Source of the DNA: RGIG3178 sp963674495
GTDB lineage: Bacteria > Bacillota > Clostridia > Christensenellales > QAND01
Direction: 5' to 3'
NCBI GenBank assembly: GCA_963674495.2
Contig: CAXXLG010000001.1
Coordinates: 62,001 to 126,000, forward strand
DNA length: 64,000 nt
The stretch's first letter is position 1, and the number at the start of each line of letters is the position of its first letter. A program made the translations under genes and the position numbers. The notes under the pieces are model-generated. The model was not told the DNA's origin. It ran no database searches and saw only the letters and a list, made by a program, of their open reading frames with translations. Positions 26,065 to 34,343 of the stretch are shown piece by piece.

Positions 26065-26123
26065 CGTGGATAAAGGCGGCGGTCCCACTGTAGCATTGGT
26101 TGAACGATTGGCTTACAATACTG

Positions 26124-26152
26124 TTGACAATCCAATTTTGGTTTGCTACTAT
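26124..26152 (+). promoter_or_regulatory. Promoter of the alcohol dehydrogenase leader
   Basis: TTGACA and TACTAT are separated by 17 bp. The start codon lies about 340 bp downstream, leaving a long leader RNA. Confidence 0.75.
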
Positions 26153-26163
26153 AGCATTACAAC

Positions 26164-26335
26164 CACATACAATGTGGACATAGATGTTCCGAGTTGATGC
26201 CTCTACCGGGTTTCCCTATGGGGTTCAACCGATGGGTTTGGATGGAAACATCCGGGCCTCCCGCATTTGGAAAGGGACAAAACCCAAAGGTCATGTGTTT
26301 TGATCTTTTTAATGGCGGTTTATTCCGCTTTTTTT
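26164..26335 (+). ncRNA. Structured leader RNA, candidate riboswitch (possibly yjdF class)
   Basis: The leader contains blocks that look conserved: ATAGATGTTCCGAGTTGATG, CCTCTACCGGG, a GGATGGAAACATCC hairpin, GGCCTCCCGCAT and AAAGGGACAAAACCC. ATGC near 26197 can pair with GCAT near 26263. CACAT at 26164-26168 can pair either with ATGTG at 26172-26176 or with ATGTG at 26293-26297. It ends in GCGG / CCGC followed by seven Ts (26316-26335). From memory the blocks resemble the yjdF motif (an azaaromatic-sensing riboswitch), but I cannot run a covariance search. Confidence 0.5.
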
Positions 26336-26497
26336 ATGTATGTTCTCTTTCCAAAGGCTTGTTTTGTATGCTACATGTGTCCATACGCGCCGCTGATTCC
26401 AATGCAACATTAAGCAAATTCGGATAAAAAAGGAGATGTTCCCAGCCGCTTTTATGCACATGCTAACATGGATATTCAATATAGAAAGGAAATGAAC

Positions 26498-27685
26498 ATG
26501 CTACAAAATTTTGAACATTGCCTGTATACGAATTTCATTTTTGGTAAGGATGCCGAAAAACGCGTGGGAACCGAGCTGGTCAACAGAGGTGCCAAAACGG
26601 TTCTGGTTCATCACGACAGCGGCCAGTTTCTCTATGACAGCGGCTTGCTCGAGAACATCAAAAAGTATTTGAGCGATGCCGGCTTGCACGTTGTGGAGCT
26701 CGGTGGCGTCAAGCCCAATCCGCGCGTCAGCCTCGTGCGCGAAGGCATCACGCTTTGCAAAAGAGAGAACGTTGACTACATTCTGGCCATCGGTGGCGGC
26801 AGTACCATCGATTCCGCCAAAGCCATTTCCATCGGCGTCCACTACGACGGGGACGTCTGGGATTTCTTTTTCAAGGGAGTGCAGCCGGATCCGAGAACAA
26901 AGCTGCCTGTCGCCGCTGTGTTGACCTATCCGGCGACCGGAAGCGAATCCAGCACCGGGTGCGTGATCACCAATGAAGATGGATATCTCAAGCGCAGTGT
27001 CGGCGGACCGTTTATGCGCCCGATCGTCACGTTCATGAACCCGGAACTGACTTTCTCCCTGCCGCCCTACCTGACCGCCTGCGGCGTGGTCGATATGTAT
27101 GCGCATGTTATTGAACGGTATTTTGCGCCCAAAACCAGCGTTGGCGTCATCGACTATATGGCCGAAGCGGTGATGCGCAGCCTTCTTGAGTTTGGCCCCA
27201 AGGTATTGGCCAATCCCAAGGATTACCAGAACCGCGCCGAGATCATGTGGATCGGCACGGTGGCGCATAACAATACCGTGGGCGTCGGCCGCATACAGGA
27301 TTGGGCGTCGCATGGGATGGGCCACGAACTGAGCGCCCTATACGATACGGCACATGGTGCCACGCTGAGTATTATAATCCCCGCCTGGATGCGCTACGTA
27401 TACAAATCGGATGTGGCGCGCTTTGCGCGGTATGCCCGTGAGGTGTTCGGTGTTGCAGATGATCCGAACAATCAAGAAAAGGTGGCGTTGGAAGGCATTG
27501 ACAAAACCGAGGCTTTCTTCAAATCGATGAACATGCCCGTCAGGTTCTCAGATGCCAAAATCCCCACCGACAGCATTGAAGAAATGGCGAAAAAAGCAGC
27601 GACAGCCAGAGGTGAAACGCTTGGTAACTTCGTGAAACTCACCGAAGCGGATATCCTTGCCATTTACAAAGCTGCCGTAAAATAA
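26498..27685 (+). CDS. Iron-containing alcohol dehydrogenase (butanol dehydrogenase type)
   Basis: The 395-aa protein is read from ATG 26498, eight bases after GAAAGGA (MNM at 26492 is too close). The N-terminal nucleotide-binding part has AIGGGSTIDSAKAI. The metal site shows VVDMYAHVIERYF and SHGMGHELSALYDTAHGATL, supplying the Asp and three His. The length and motifs fit the BdhA/YqhD-like group, which reduces aldehydes with NAD(P)H. It has its own promoter and a structured leader, so control by premature termination is likely. Confidence 0.88.
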   Translation: MLQNFEHCLYTNFIFGKDAEKRVGTELVNRGAKTVLVHHDSGQFLYDSGLLENIKKYLSDAGLHVVELGGVKPNPRVSLVREGITLCKRENVDYILAIGGGSTIDSAKAISIGVHYDGDVWDFFFKGVQPDPRTKLPVAAVLTYPATGSESSTGCVITNEDGYLKRSVGGPFMRPIVTFMNPELTFSLPPYLTACGVVDMYAHVIERYFAPKTSVGVIDYMAEAVMRSLLEFGPKVLANPKDYQNRAEIMWIGTVAHNNTVGVGRIQDWASHGMGHELSALYDTAHGATLSIIIPAWMRYVYKSDVARFARYAREVFGVADDPNNQEKVALEGIDKTEAFFKSMNMPVRFSDAKIPTDSIEEMAKKAATARGETLGNFVKLTEADILAIYKAAVK

Positions 27686-27703
27686 ACGCACAGCGATTAA
27701 GGT

Positions 27704-27735
27704 AAAAAGGCCGCTGGATATACCGGCGGCCTTTT
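27704..27735 (+). terminator. Terminator after the alcohol dehydrogenase
   Basis: AAAAGGCCGCTGG and CCGGCGGCCTTTT pair around a short loop. Confidence 0.8.
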
Positions 27736-28039
27736 CCGTTGCCAACAAAGCCTTCCTCATGGAGGATTCACCTTGAAATCTTCGCCAAGGGACAGAGACC
27801 TTTGGCATGCATGTGACAATGGTTGTGATATGTGCATGTCCCGAAATTTCCTTTGGATAAAGAAGCGTAAACGCATGGGAACAACACGCCGCCGAAGCCG
27901 CCATTCGAAAATAAACAACCGTTTCAGTGGGCCTGGCAAAGAAGCAACGTGCATTCTGTTTGCGCCCCTAAAATCGGCCATTTGAGTATAGCGAGTGATG
28001 GAAAGGAGCTTGCCCCCTTATAAATAAGGGACCGAAGAT

Positions 28040-28150
28040 GAACGTTGCCTGTGGCAGAGCAAGCAAAGCGGAGGTTCAAAAAGCATGTGGTGAAGCCGAA
28101 TGTAAGTAAAGGCTGAAGCCCATGTCTTTCAAAGGGTTCTCAAAACCATC
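28040..28150 (-). repeat. Second dispersed repeat, chromosomal copy (inverted)
   Basis: Read on the minus strand it matches 7850-7960 (CTTTGAAAGACATGGGCTTC, ATTCGGCTTCACCACATGCT). It proves that this repeat is not confined to the phage island. No gene is seen in 27736-28317. Confidence 0.7.
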
Positions 28151-28317
28151 TCGTCTTAAACGGGCGTTCCAGGAGGCTGCTCAAGGTGGAATTGTATCCC
28201 CCTTTGAGAGGCGATGGTCTGGCGGGCGGATTCAGATCGGATCTTGAAGGCATAAAACCTGAACGGATATGGGCAACCCTAATGGGCGCCTAACGCAATG
28301 CCCACTTTATACCAAGC

Positions 28318-29088
28318 TTATTTGACGGCGCGCGTGGCGATAAAGGTAGCGATATAGGGATCGAGCAATCCGTCCTCGCGGCCCTGTATGTCTTCCAAAA
28401 AGCCTGTGATGTAGAATCCCGCCACGATCTGCCCGCCGATCTGATCCGAAAGCGTATGCCCGAATACCAAGGGCTCACCGTCGTCGATGTACTTTTGCAA
28501 ACGCTGCTTTGATAACTGATCCACATCGGAATAGGGAACCTTGTAGCGGATCACAAGGTTGCCTTTGTCCCATTCGTCCATATCGAAGAGATAGACGAAC
28601 GGGTTTTGAAATCCGGCCAATAGCGCGCCACCGATTTTGAGCACACGGTAGCATTCACGCCATACCGGCAGGACATCCGGCGCAAAGCAGTTGGACACGG
28701 GGTGAAAAATCAGATCAAACGTATCGTCCGAAAAAACGCTTAAATCGCGCATGTCCCCCTGTACCAGGCTGATGCTTAGACCGTCGCGCTTGGCCACCAT
28801 TTCATCCTTTTCAAGCTGAGCGGGGCAGTTGTCAAACACGGTAACGTCCGCGCCCAATGCGGCAAAGATCGGGCCCTGCTGACCGCCGCCGGAAGCCAGA
28901 CAAAGCACTTTTTTGCCCTTGATGTCGCCAAACCAGTCTTTAGGCACGGGCTTTGTCGGCGTGAGCACCATTTCAAAGTCGCCCGCCCGTGCCCGCTCAA
29001 TTTGCTCGGACGAGACGGGGATTGTCCAGATGTTCTGTTTTTCCACTTCGTTGGTCCAGGCCTTGCGGTTGTATTGTACGATGTCCAT
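28318..29088 (-). CDS. Class I SAM-dependent methyltransferase
   Basis: The 256-aa protein is read from the ATG at 29088, preceded by AAAGGAG. The open frame extends far upstream, but that part overlaps the divergent gene and has no ribosome site. The SAM-binding motif is KVLCLASGGGQQGPIFAALG, followed by VTVFDNCPAQ with the acidic residue that binds the ribose. FHPVSNCFAPDVLPVWRE and ECYRVLKIGGALLAGF follow. The substrate is unknown. It is transcribed divergently from the Fe-S protein. Confidence 0.85.
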   Translation of the reverse strand: MDIVQYNRKAWTNEVEKQNIWTIPVSSEQIERARAGDFEMVLTPTKPVPKDWFGDIKGKKVLCLASGGGQQGPIFAALGADVTVFDNCPAQLEKDEMVAKRDGLSISLVQGDMRDLSVFSDDTFDLIFHPVSNCFAPDVLPVWRECYRVLKIGGALLAGFQNPFVYLFDMDEWDKGNLVIRYKVPYSDVDQLSKQRLQKYIDDGEPLVFGHTLSDQIGGQIVAGFYITGFLEDIQGREDGLLDPYIATFIATRAVK

Positions 29089-29191
29089 CACAATCGCTCC
29101 TTTATATGCATTTCGGTTCTTATCGATAGTGAAACATAAATTCGCCGCGCGCGCAACCATAAATAGTGTATGATCGGCGCAGGATGGCTCA

Positions 29192-29220
29192 TTGTAACCC
29201 CAATCGAATGATGATACAAT
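29192..29220 (+). promoter_or_regulatory. Promoter of the Fe-S protein gene
   Basis: TTGTAA and TACAAT lie 17 bp apart, 31 bp upstream of the start codon. Confidence 0.65.
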
Positions 29221-29250
29221 TTGTACCAACCGGAGTTTTGGAGGCAACCC

Positions 29251-30309
29251 ATGAAAAGAACGGATGAGCGCGATGTTATCTTCTCCAGAATGAACTATAA
29301 ATCCGGCAGCCCCGCCTATGAGGATTACTATGCCCGTCACCCGGAACACAAGGATACGGATGATGAAATAAGAAGCCTTCCCGAGATGGGATCCGAGGGA
29401 ACGATATTCTATGATCGGATCAATACGCACATCGTCAATTCGGCTTTTCGCTTTTTGTCGGATGGTAAGGGTTTGGCCGGGGGAACGCCAAATGCGCAAA
29501 GAACCGAGGTCACACCCGACATGATAACAAGGCGGATAAAGGGTTTGGCGCGGTATTATGGGGCCAAACTCGTCGGGATTACCCAAATGAAAGAATCCCA
29601 TTATTATTCGCACAGGGGACGCGAAGAAGAGGACTATGGGTATCGTATAACGGACATGCATAGGTACGGCATCGCATTTGCAGTGGAGATGGACAGGGAT
29701 TTGATCCATACGGCGCCCAGGCTTCCAGAATCCATCGCTGTCACCAAGGGCTATATCGATGCCGCGGTCATCGGTATGGTGCTGAGCTACTTCATTCGTG
29801 AACTCGGCTATCCTGCGCGAAACCATATGGACGGCAACTATCTTGTGGTAGCGCCATTGGTGGCACAGGATGCGGGCCTTGGGGAAATCGGCAGGAGCGG
29901 ACTTCTGATAACAAAGACATGTGGCCCAAGGGTTCGGCTGGGCGTGGTCACAACCGATATGCCGTTGCTTTGCGACGAACCCAAAAGTTGGGGACTGAAG
30001 GAATTTTGCGATGAATGTGCGCTGTGCGCAAGGCATTGCCCGGCGTCGGCCATCCCAAAGGGAGAGCGGGTACATATCGATGGTGTGCACCGGTGGAAGA
30101 TCAATTCGGATGACTGTTACAGGCGGTGGCGGATAAGCGGAACGGATTGCGGTATGTGTTTGGCGGCCTGTCCGTTGGGCAATGGCATACTGGGTGATGA
30201 CGTTGAAGCGCTCAAAGAATCCCATCATCCGGACAGCGTCGTACAGGCAATGTTGAAAGAATACCGCAAAGGGAAAGCAGGAGAGGATCTCCCCGAATGG
30301 CTTACATAG
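29251..30309 (+). CDS. Reductive-dehalogenase-related Fe-S protein, cytoplasmic
   Basis: The 352-aa protein is read from ATG 29251 (TTGGAGGCAACCC upstream). Residues 75-240 match the corrinoid-binding part of reductive dehalogenases and QueG-like proteins (YYGAKLVGIT, GYIDAAVIGMVLSYFIRELG, AGLGEIGRSGLLI). Two ferredoxin-type clusters follow, CDECALCARHCP and CGMCLAACP, the first with the full CxxCxxCxxxCP and the second with one upstream Cys (DDCYRRW). It has no Tat signal and no membrane anchor gene beside it. A soluble catabolic dehalogenase or another reductase is possible. Confidence 0.7.
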   Translation: MKRTDERDVIFSRMNYKSGSPAYEDYYARHPEHKDTDDEIRSLPEMGSEGTIFYDRINTHIVNSAFRFLSDGKGLAGGTPNAQRTEVTPDMITRRIKGLARYYGAKLVGITQMKESHYYSHRGREEEDYGYRITDMHRYGIAFAVEMDRDLIHTAPRLPESIAVTKGYIDAAVIGMVLSYFIRELGYPARNHMDGNYLVVAPLVAQDAGLGEIGRSGLLITKTCGPRVRLGVVTTDMPLLCDEPKSWGLKEFCDECALCARHCPASAIPKGERVHIDGVHRWKINSDDCYRRWRISGTDCGMCLAACPLGNGILGDDVEALKESHHPDSVVQAMLKEYRKGKAGEDLPEWLT

Positions 30310-30315
30310 AAAAAA

Positions 30316-30339
30316 GAAGCGGCAGCGCTTCTTTTTTTG
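30316..30339 (+). terminator. Terminator after the Fe-S protein
   Basis: GAAGCG / CGCTTC with loop GCAG is followed by seven Ts. Confidence 0.75.
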
Positions 30340-30372
30340 TTAAATTTGCCTAGCACGCATCAAGCCACACGG

Positions 30373-30846
30373 CTATTGAACGGGGTACATGCCATGCGCA
30401 TTCATGTAGTTGAACAGCATTTCACCATGGCGCTGTTCGTCCTGTTGTATGTGCTGCAATGCTTTGCGTACCGTCTGATTCGCCGATTCAAAGATACCCG
30501 TGTCGTAGGTGCCCGAAACAAATTTTTCCGTGGACAGAAGGTCACCGCATAGCACCTTGTCGTTCGCATTGCCCGGGTTCATCTGTGCGGCTTGATTGTT
30601 CATCTGCTGTCCATTGCCCGGTTGTTGGTTTTGCCAGGGATGGCTCATGTCGGGCTCCTGCCCCGCAAGCATGTTGTTGACCATCTCGAAATGGTGCTGC
30701 TCCTCGGTGGCAAGCGTGGTGAACATCTGCTTCAATTGTTGGTCTTGTGCCTGCTGAGCGTAGTTCTGGTATTTGATAACGCAGATTTCCTCCTGGTTTT
30801 TTTGGTCCTGCAAAATCATCGTTTCTTTTTGGCTCAATCGAATCAT
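30373..30846 (-). CDS. CotF-family spore coat protein
   Basis: The 157-aa protein is read from the ATG at 30846, with AGGAGG nine bases upstream. Helical, ferritin-like: DQKNQEEICVIKYQNYAQQA and TLATEEQHHFEMVNNML in the first half, a Gln/Asn/Pro-rich linker (residues about 75-105), then LLSTEKFVSGTYDTGIFESA and HIQQDEQRHGEMLFNYMN. This is the coat-F domain organisation. It is probably expressed during sporulation. Confidence 0.8.
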   Translation of the reverse strand: MIRLSQKETMILQDQKNQEEICVIKYQNYAQQAQDQQLKQMFTTLATEEQHHFEMVNNMLAGQEPDMSHPWQNQQPGNGQQMNNQAAQMNPGNANDKVLCGDLLSTEKFVSGTYDTGIFESANQTVRKALQHIQQDEQRHGEMLFNYMNAHGMYPVQ

Positions 30847-30899
30847 ACTATCATCGCCTCCTGATGATAGTCTGAACAAAACGGAGGGCATTATGCGCC

Positions 30900-31500
30900 C
30901 GTTGTCTAAACCCAGTCAGCCTGCGCAACCGAAAATGAGCAAACCCATCCGCCTCCTTACTTGAAAAACACCCGCGTGGCGGCAAGCACAGGGATTCAGA
31001 AGGGAGCGCAGACCCTATCCTCGATAGGGTGATGGGCGGGTATAGCCCAATGCTGCCAATTTCGCCCCGTAAAATCATTTAATCTCGGAATTATGGATAT
31101 ATAAGTTGGCTATAAATATCCGCTCGGCTTGCGTTAAAATAACGCTGTAGATCCCGTTTCAAGCCGCCCGTTTCGACACGAATTTCTCGGTTCAAAACCT
31201 ACCGTATACACACAGGTAACAAACCAATTCAGGGAACAATTGCCGCTTATCGATTACATTGAGATAAAGCGACGGACGCAAATATAATGCGGAAGAAAAG
31301 GCTTTAGGATTATTAGCAGATGTACGCTTCTTGGATTCATAAACAAAGGACTTTGGCGCAGTACCGATGGCTTTTGAAAGCGGATAAAACAATTCTCCAA
31401 TTCTTATAAACGTTTGGCTGGAATTGCAGCATAGAATATACCGCGCGGCGACCGCGCAGCCCCTTATGCAAACTCCAACTGGGCGGCGAACGGGTACAGG
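30900..31500. other. Gap with a partial dispersed repeat
   Basis: A minus-strand fragment of the first dispersed repeat lies at about 31013-31048 (GGGTGATGGGCGGGTATAG). Otherwise I see no gene or clear regulatory site. Confidence 0.5.
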
Positions 31501-31510
31501 TACGCAAGAA

Positions 31511-31544
31511 AAAAACAAGGAGGCCAAACGGCTCCTTGTTTTTT
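31511..31544 (-). terminator. Terminator of the enolase-like/kinase operon
   Basis: On the minus strand CAAGGAG / CTCCTTG is flanked by A and T runs, so it may work in both directions. Confidence 0.8.
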
Positions 31545-31559
31545 GAATGATCTATACGA

Positions 31560-33044
31560 TCAGGATTTCTTTGGCAAGATCAGCGTACAGTGCAGATCGC
31601 CCACCGATATGTCATGCACCGCAGCGATGCCCGATCCAAGACGCCACAGCGCTTGGGACGAATCGTGCCGCACAATGGCGCGGTGGATATCCACGCCTTC
31701 TTCCTTGGCTTCCTTTACCGTGCAACCGTCCACAATGCCGCCTGTCAGCACCGTGATGCCGCGCGCGGTCGCATCGGGATGAAACGCGCCGCCCGGCCCG
31801 TCGGTGCCATCGGTATCCACGGCGGACATTACCACCCGGTCGTTGCCGTCAAGAATCAGCGAGGCTGCCAGGCAATATTCTTGGTTGGTGCCGCCGATGC
31901 CGGTTTCACCCCCCACCGTCACAATTAATTCGCCGGTGACAAACAACGCGCACGGCGCCTTGAAAGGCTGATCGGTGTGCGCGATGTTCAGCGCCACCTG
32001 CGCCATAAAATGGCCGATGGGCGCGGCCTCCACCAACGTCCTCTCCGTGATCACGTGTGTTTGAAAGCCAATCTCCTGTGCTTTTTGCATGGCGGCGGAA
32101 AGTGCGGATATGCATTCGGGCATTACGCCGAACACCCGCGCATTGTAGGTTTCATACTCCTGCCACGACAGCGTTTTGTTCTCCGGGCCGTTCTCCAAAA
32201 GTGCCTCGCGGATGGAAGCGGGCAGAAGGTCCAGCACGTCCCACTTGTCGCAGATGGCCAGCGCCTCTTCGGTGGTGGTGCAGTCGGGCAGACAGGGCAG
32301 CCAGAAATTATCGTATATCAATTGCTGATATCCATCCAGATCGCCCTGGCGCCTGCCGGGGGCAATGCCCAGCAACGTGACCATCTTGGCCGGGTAGACC
32401 GAACGTATATACCGACCACCGCGTATCTTGTCGATGGCGTTTCGAAGGTAGCTGAACTCGTCCGTGGAGATGCCCTTGTCGATCAGGCAAAGCTGTGTAT
32501 AATCCATCACGTCCTGTAGTGTGATGCCGTCGCGGGGCAGGGTGCACAGCGAGGAGCAACCGTTGCCCATCACCGATATGACAAGATCGCGCGGCGTCAA
32601 TTTGGCTTGGTGAATGATGTCCAAAATGCGCTGGCAGCCGGACAGGCTTTGCGCGTCGGGTACGGGATGGCCGCCCAACTCGACCTCGGTTCTGGTCATG
32701 ATAACGTCGTCGCCCTTTTTGCCCAGCACCAGCCCGCCGGTAATCCGATCCTCCAGCACATCCTCGACTGCCTTTGTGATGTACTGGATGCCTTTGCCGA
32801 TGCCGAAGATATAGATGCGGTCGATATCCTTTAAATCGATCATGGCCGGGCCGGATCTCGGATCTCCCTCCGGTATCATATCCGGATGATAAAAGGTCAG
32901 GATATCGCCGTCAAGTGATATCAGCTTGCGCGTGTTTTGATACGGATTGCCCGCGGACAGGCCGGCCTCCATGATTTCAGCAATAATCTTACGTCCCTCA
33001 ATGTTGCCGTGGCAGGTCAGGTCTTCATAGTTTACGATGCGCAT
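31560..33044 (-). CDS. Glycerate 2-kinase-like protein (DUF4147 + MOFRL)
   Basis: The 494-aa protein is read from the ATG at 33044 after AAAGGAG. The N-terminal DUF4147 part has IFGIGKGIQYITKAVEDVL and VISVMGNGCSSLCTLP. The C-terminal MOFRL part has GETGIGGTNQEYCLAASLIL and the SAVDTDGTDGPGGAFHPDA motif. These kinases phosphorylate glycerate to 2-phosphoglycerate. It is about 50 residues longer than usual. It is the third gene of an operon behind two enolase-like paralogues, 25 bp downstream, so the kinase product would be the usual enolase substrate. Confidence 0.8.
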   Translation of the reverse strand: MRIVNYEDLTCHGNIEGRKIIAEIMEAGLSAGNPYQNTRKLISLDGDILTFYHPDMIPEGDPRSGPAMIDLKDIDRIYIFGIGKGIQYITKAVEDVLEDRITGGLVLGKKGDDVIMTRTEVELGGHPVPDAQSLSGCQRILDIIHQAKLTPRDLVISVMGNGCSSLCTLPRDGITLQDVMDYTQLCLIDKGISTDEFSYLRNAIDKIRGGRYIRSVYPAKMVTLLGIAPGRRQGDLDGYQQLIYDNFWLPCLPDCTTTEEALAICDKWDVLDLLPASIREALLENGPENKTLSWQEYETYNARVFGVMPECISALSAAMQKAQEIGFQTHVITERTLVEAAPIGHFMAQVALNIAHTDQPFKAPCALFVTGELIVTVGGETGIGGTNQEYCLAASLILDGNDRVVMSAVDTDGTDGPGGAFHPDATARGITVLTGGIVDGCTVKEAKEEGVDIHRAIVRHDSSQALWRLGSGIAAVHDISVGDLHCTLILPKKS

Positions 33045-33069
33045 GTGAATGCTCCTTTCACATAGGAAC

Positions 33070-34341
33070 CTATTTCAAGGCGAAACGGCTGCCCTTAAGG
33101 CCATGTTTGCCGGCAAATCTGGCGCGGCTGCCAAGTTCCTCTTCGATCCTCAAAAACCGGTTGCCGGCCAAGCCTGTGCCCGACTCGCGCACCGATCCAA
33201 CCTTAAGACCAACGCAATAATCACAAATATCGATGCCTTCGCCACGCGATGAACAGGGCATCACGCCGTAGCCATTCGCGTGCGCAAGGTTCACCATGTC
33301 GAACGCTTCACTGATCGTGCCAATCTGGTTGACCTTGAGTAGCACGGTGTTGGCCGCGCCTGACAGGATGCCCTTCATAACGCGCTCCGGGTTGGTTGTG
33401 AACAAGTCGTCGCCCACGATTTGGATATCCACCGCCTTTGTCAGCGTGGCGGTGTTCCGATAATCATCCTCGGGCAACGGATCCTCCATGATGACAAAGG
33501 GCCACTTTTTGGGCATATCCATCACGAACGCCAGCAGTTGATCTGGCGTGAGTGGATCTCTGCTGAAAAGCCCTTCGAACTTGCCAGTATCCTTTTCAAA
33601 ATAGGTGTCGGATGCAACGTCTACCTGAATGCCGATTTTATTTTCATAGCCGTATTTGCAAATGACCTCCGCCATCGCGTCCCAAAACCGCATGTCGCAG
33701 TCCACATACCCGCTGTTGACAATGAAGTTGTTAAAGCCAAGCGATGTGCCCAGCTTCTGGTTTGCATAGGTTACCCAACGGTCCGAGATATCCCAAAGCG
33801 CATACGATGCGTCAGAGAAGGTGTTAAAATCATAAGCCATAAACGCATACGACGGTTTGCTGCCCGACCGACTGCCGCCGCCGTACCGTCCGCTGCCGCC
33901 CAAACATTTGGTGCCGGGCACGGGCAGGGTATACGCGTTGGCGCCGCCGATGTGGTAGTAAAGCGGAATCCCCAATGAAGCCGCGCCCGCTTTGAGCACC
34001 GCGGCGGACACCGCGCCGGTGGCATTGCCGCCCAGTATGTCCTTGCCAATCTTGAGCATGGCATTGTCCGCCTCCAACTGAAGCGTGGCGTCCATACCCA
34101 TGATCGCCGGTGCGATCAACTGTTTCACGGTGTTTACGGCACGCATGACACCCTTGCCGCGCCATTTTTCGCCGCCGTCGTAAGCAAATTCAATCTCGTG
34201 CGTACCCACCGAAACACCGGCGGTGCACACCGCCACGCCCCTGGCACCGTTTTCTGTAACGACGGTGGCTTCTACGCCGGGATGCCCACGGTCGGACATG
34301 ACTTGCCGCGCGTTTACCGATATAATCGTCGATTTGCCCAT
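33070..34341 (-). CDS. Enolase-like protein, paralogue 2 (423 aa)
   Basis: The protein is read from the ATG at 34341 with AAGGAGG upstream; the start lies two bases after the stop of paralogue 1. Enolase landmarks are present: DRGHPGVEATV, GGNATGAVSAAVLKAGA, the Mg ligands in IMEDPLPEDDY and IVGDDLFTTN, the lysine in LLKVNQIGT and RIEEELG. The DEGG loop is missing, SHRSGET is replaced by CSSRGEG, and KTG appears as VRESG. It is therefore probably not a standard enolase and may act on a related 2-phospho- or 2-hydroxy-acid. Confidence 0.7.
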   Translation of the reverse strand: MGKSTIISVNARQVMSDRGHPGVEATVVTENGARGVAVCTAGVSVGTHEIEFAYDGGEKWRGKGVMRAVNTVKQLIAPAIMGMDATLQLEADNAMLKIGKDILGGNATGAVSAAVLKAGAASLGIPLYYHIGGANAYTLPVPGTKCLGGSGRYGGGSRSGSKPSYAFMAYDFNTFSDASYALWDISDRWVTYANQKLGTSLGFNNFIVNSGYVDCDMRFWDAMAEVICKYGYENKIGIQVDVASDTYFEKDTGKFEGLFSRDPLTPDQLLAFVMDMPKKWPFVIMEDPLPEDDYRNTATLTKAVDIQIVGDDLFTTNPERVMKGILSGAANTVLLKVNQIGTISEAFDMVNLAHANGYGVMPCSSRGEGIDICDYCVGLKVGSVRESGTGLAGNRFLRIEEELGSRARFAGKHGLKGSRFALK

Positions 34342-34343
34342 CG

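Noticed and set aside
28318..30228. A 636-aa minus-strand frame covering both the methyltransferase and the divergent Fe-S gene
   Set aside because: Only the part from 29088 matches a family and has a ribosome site. The rest is antisense to a well-supported gene.
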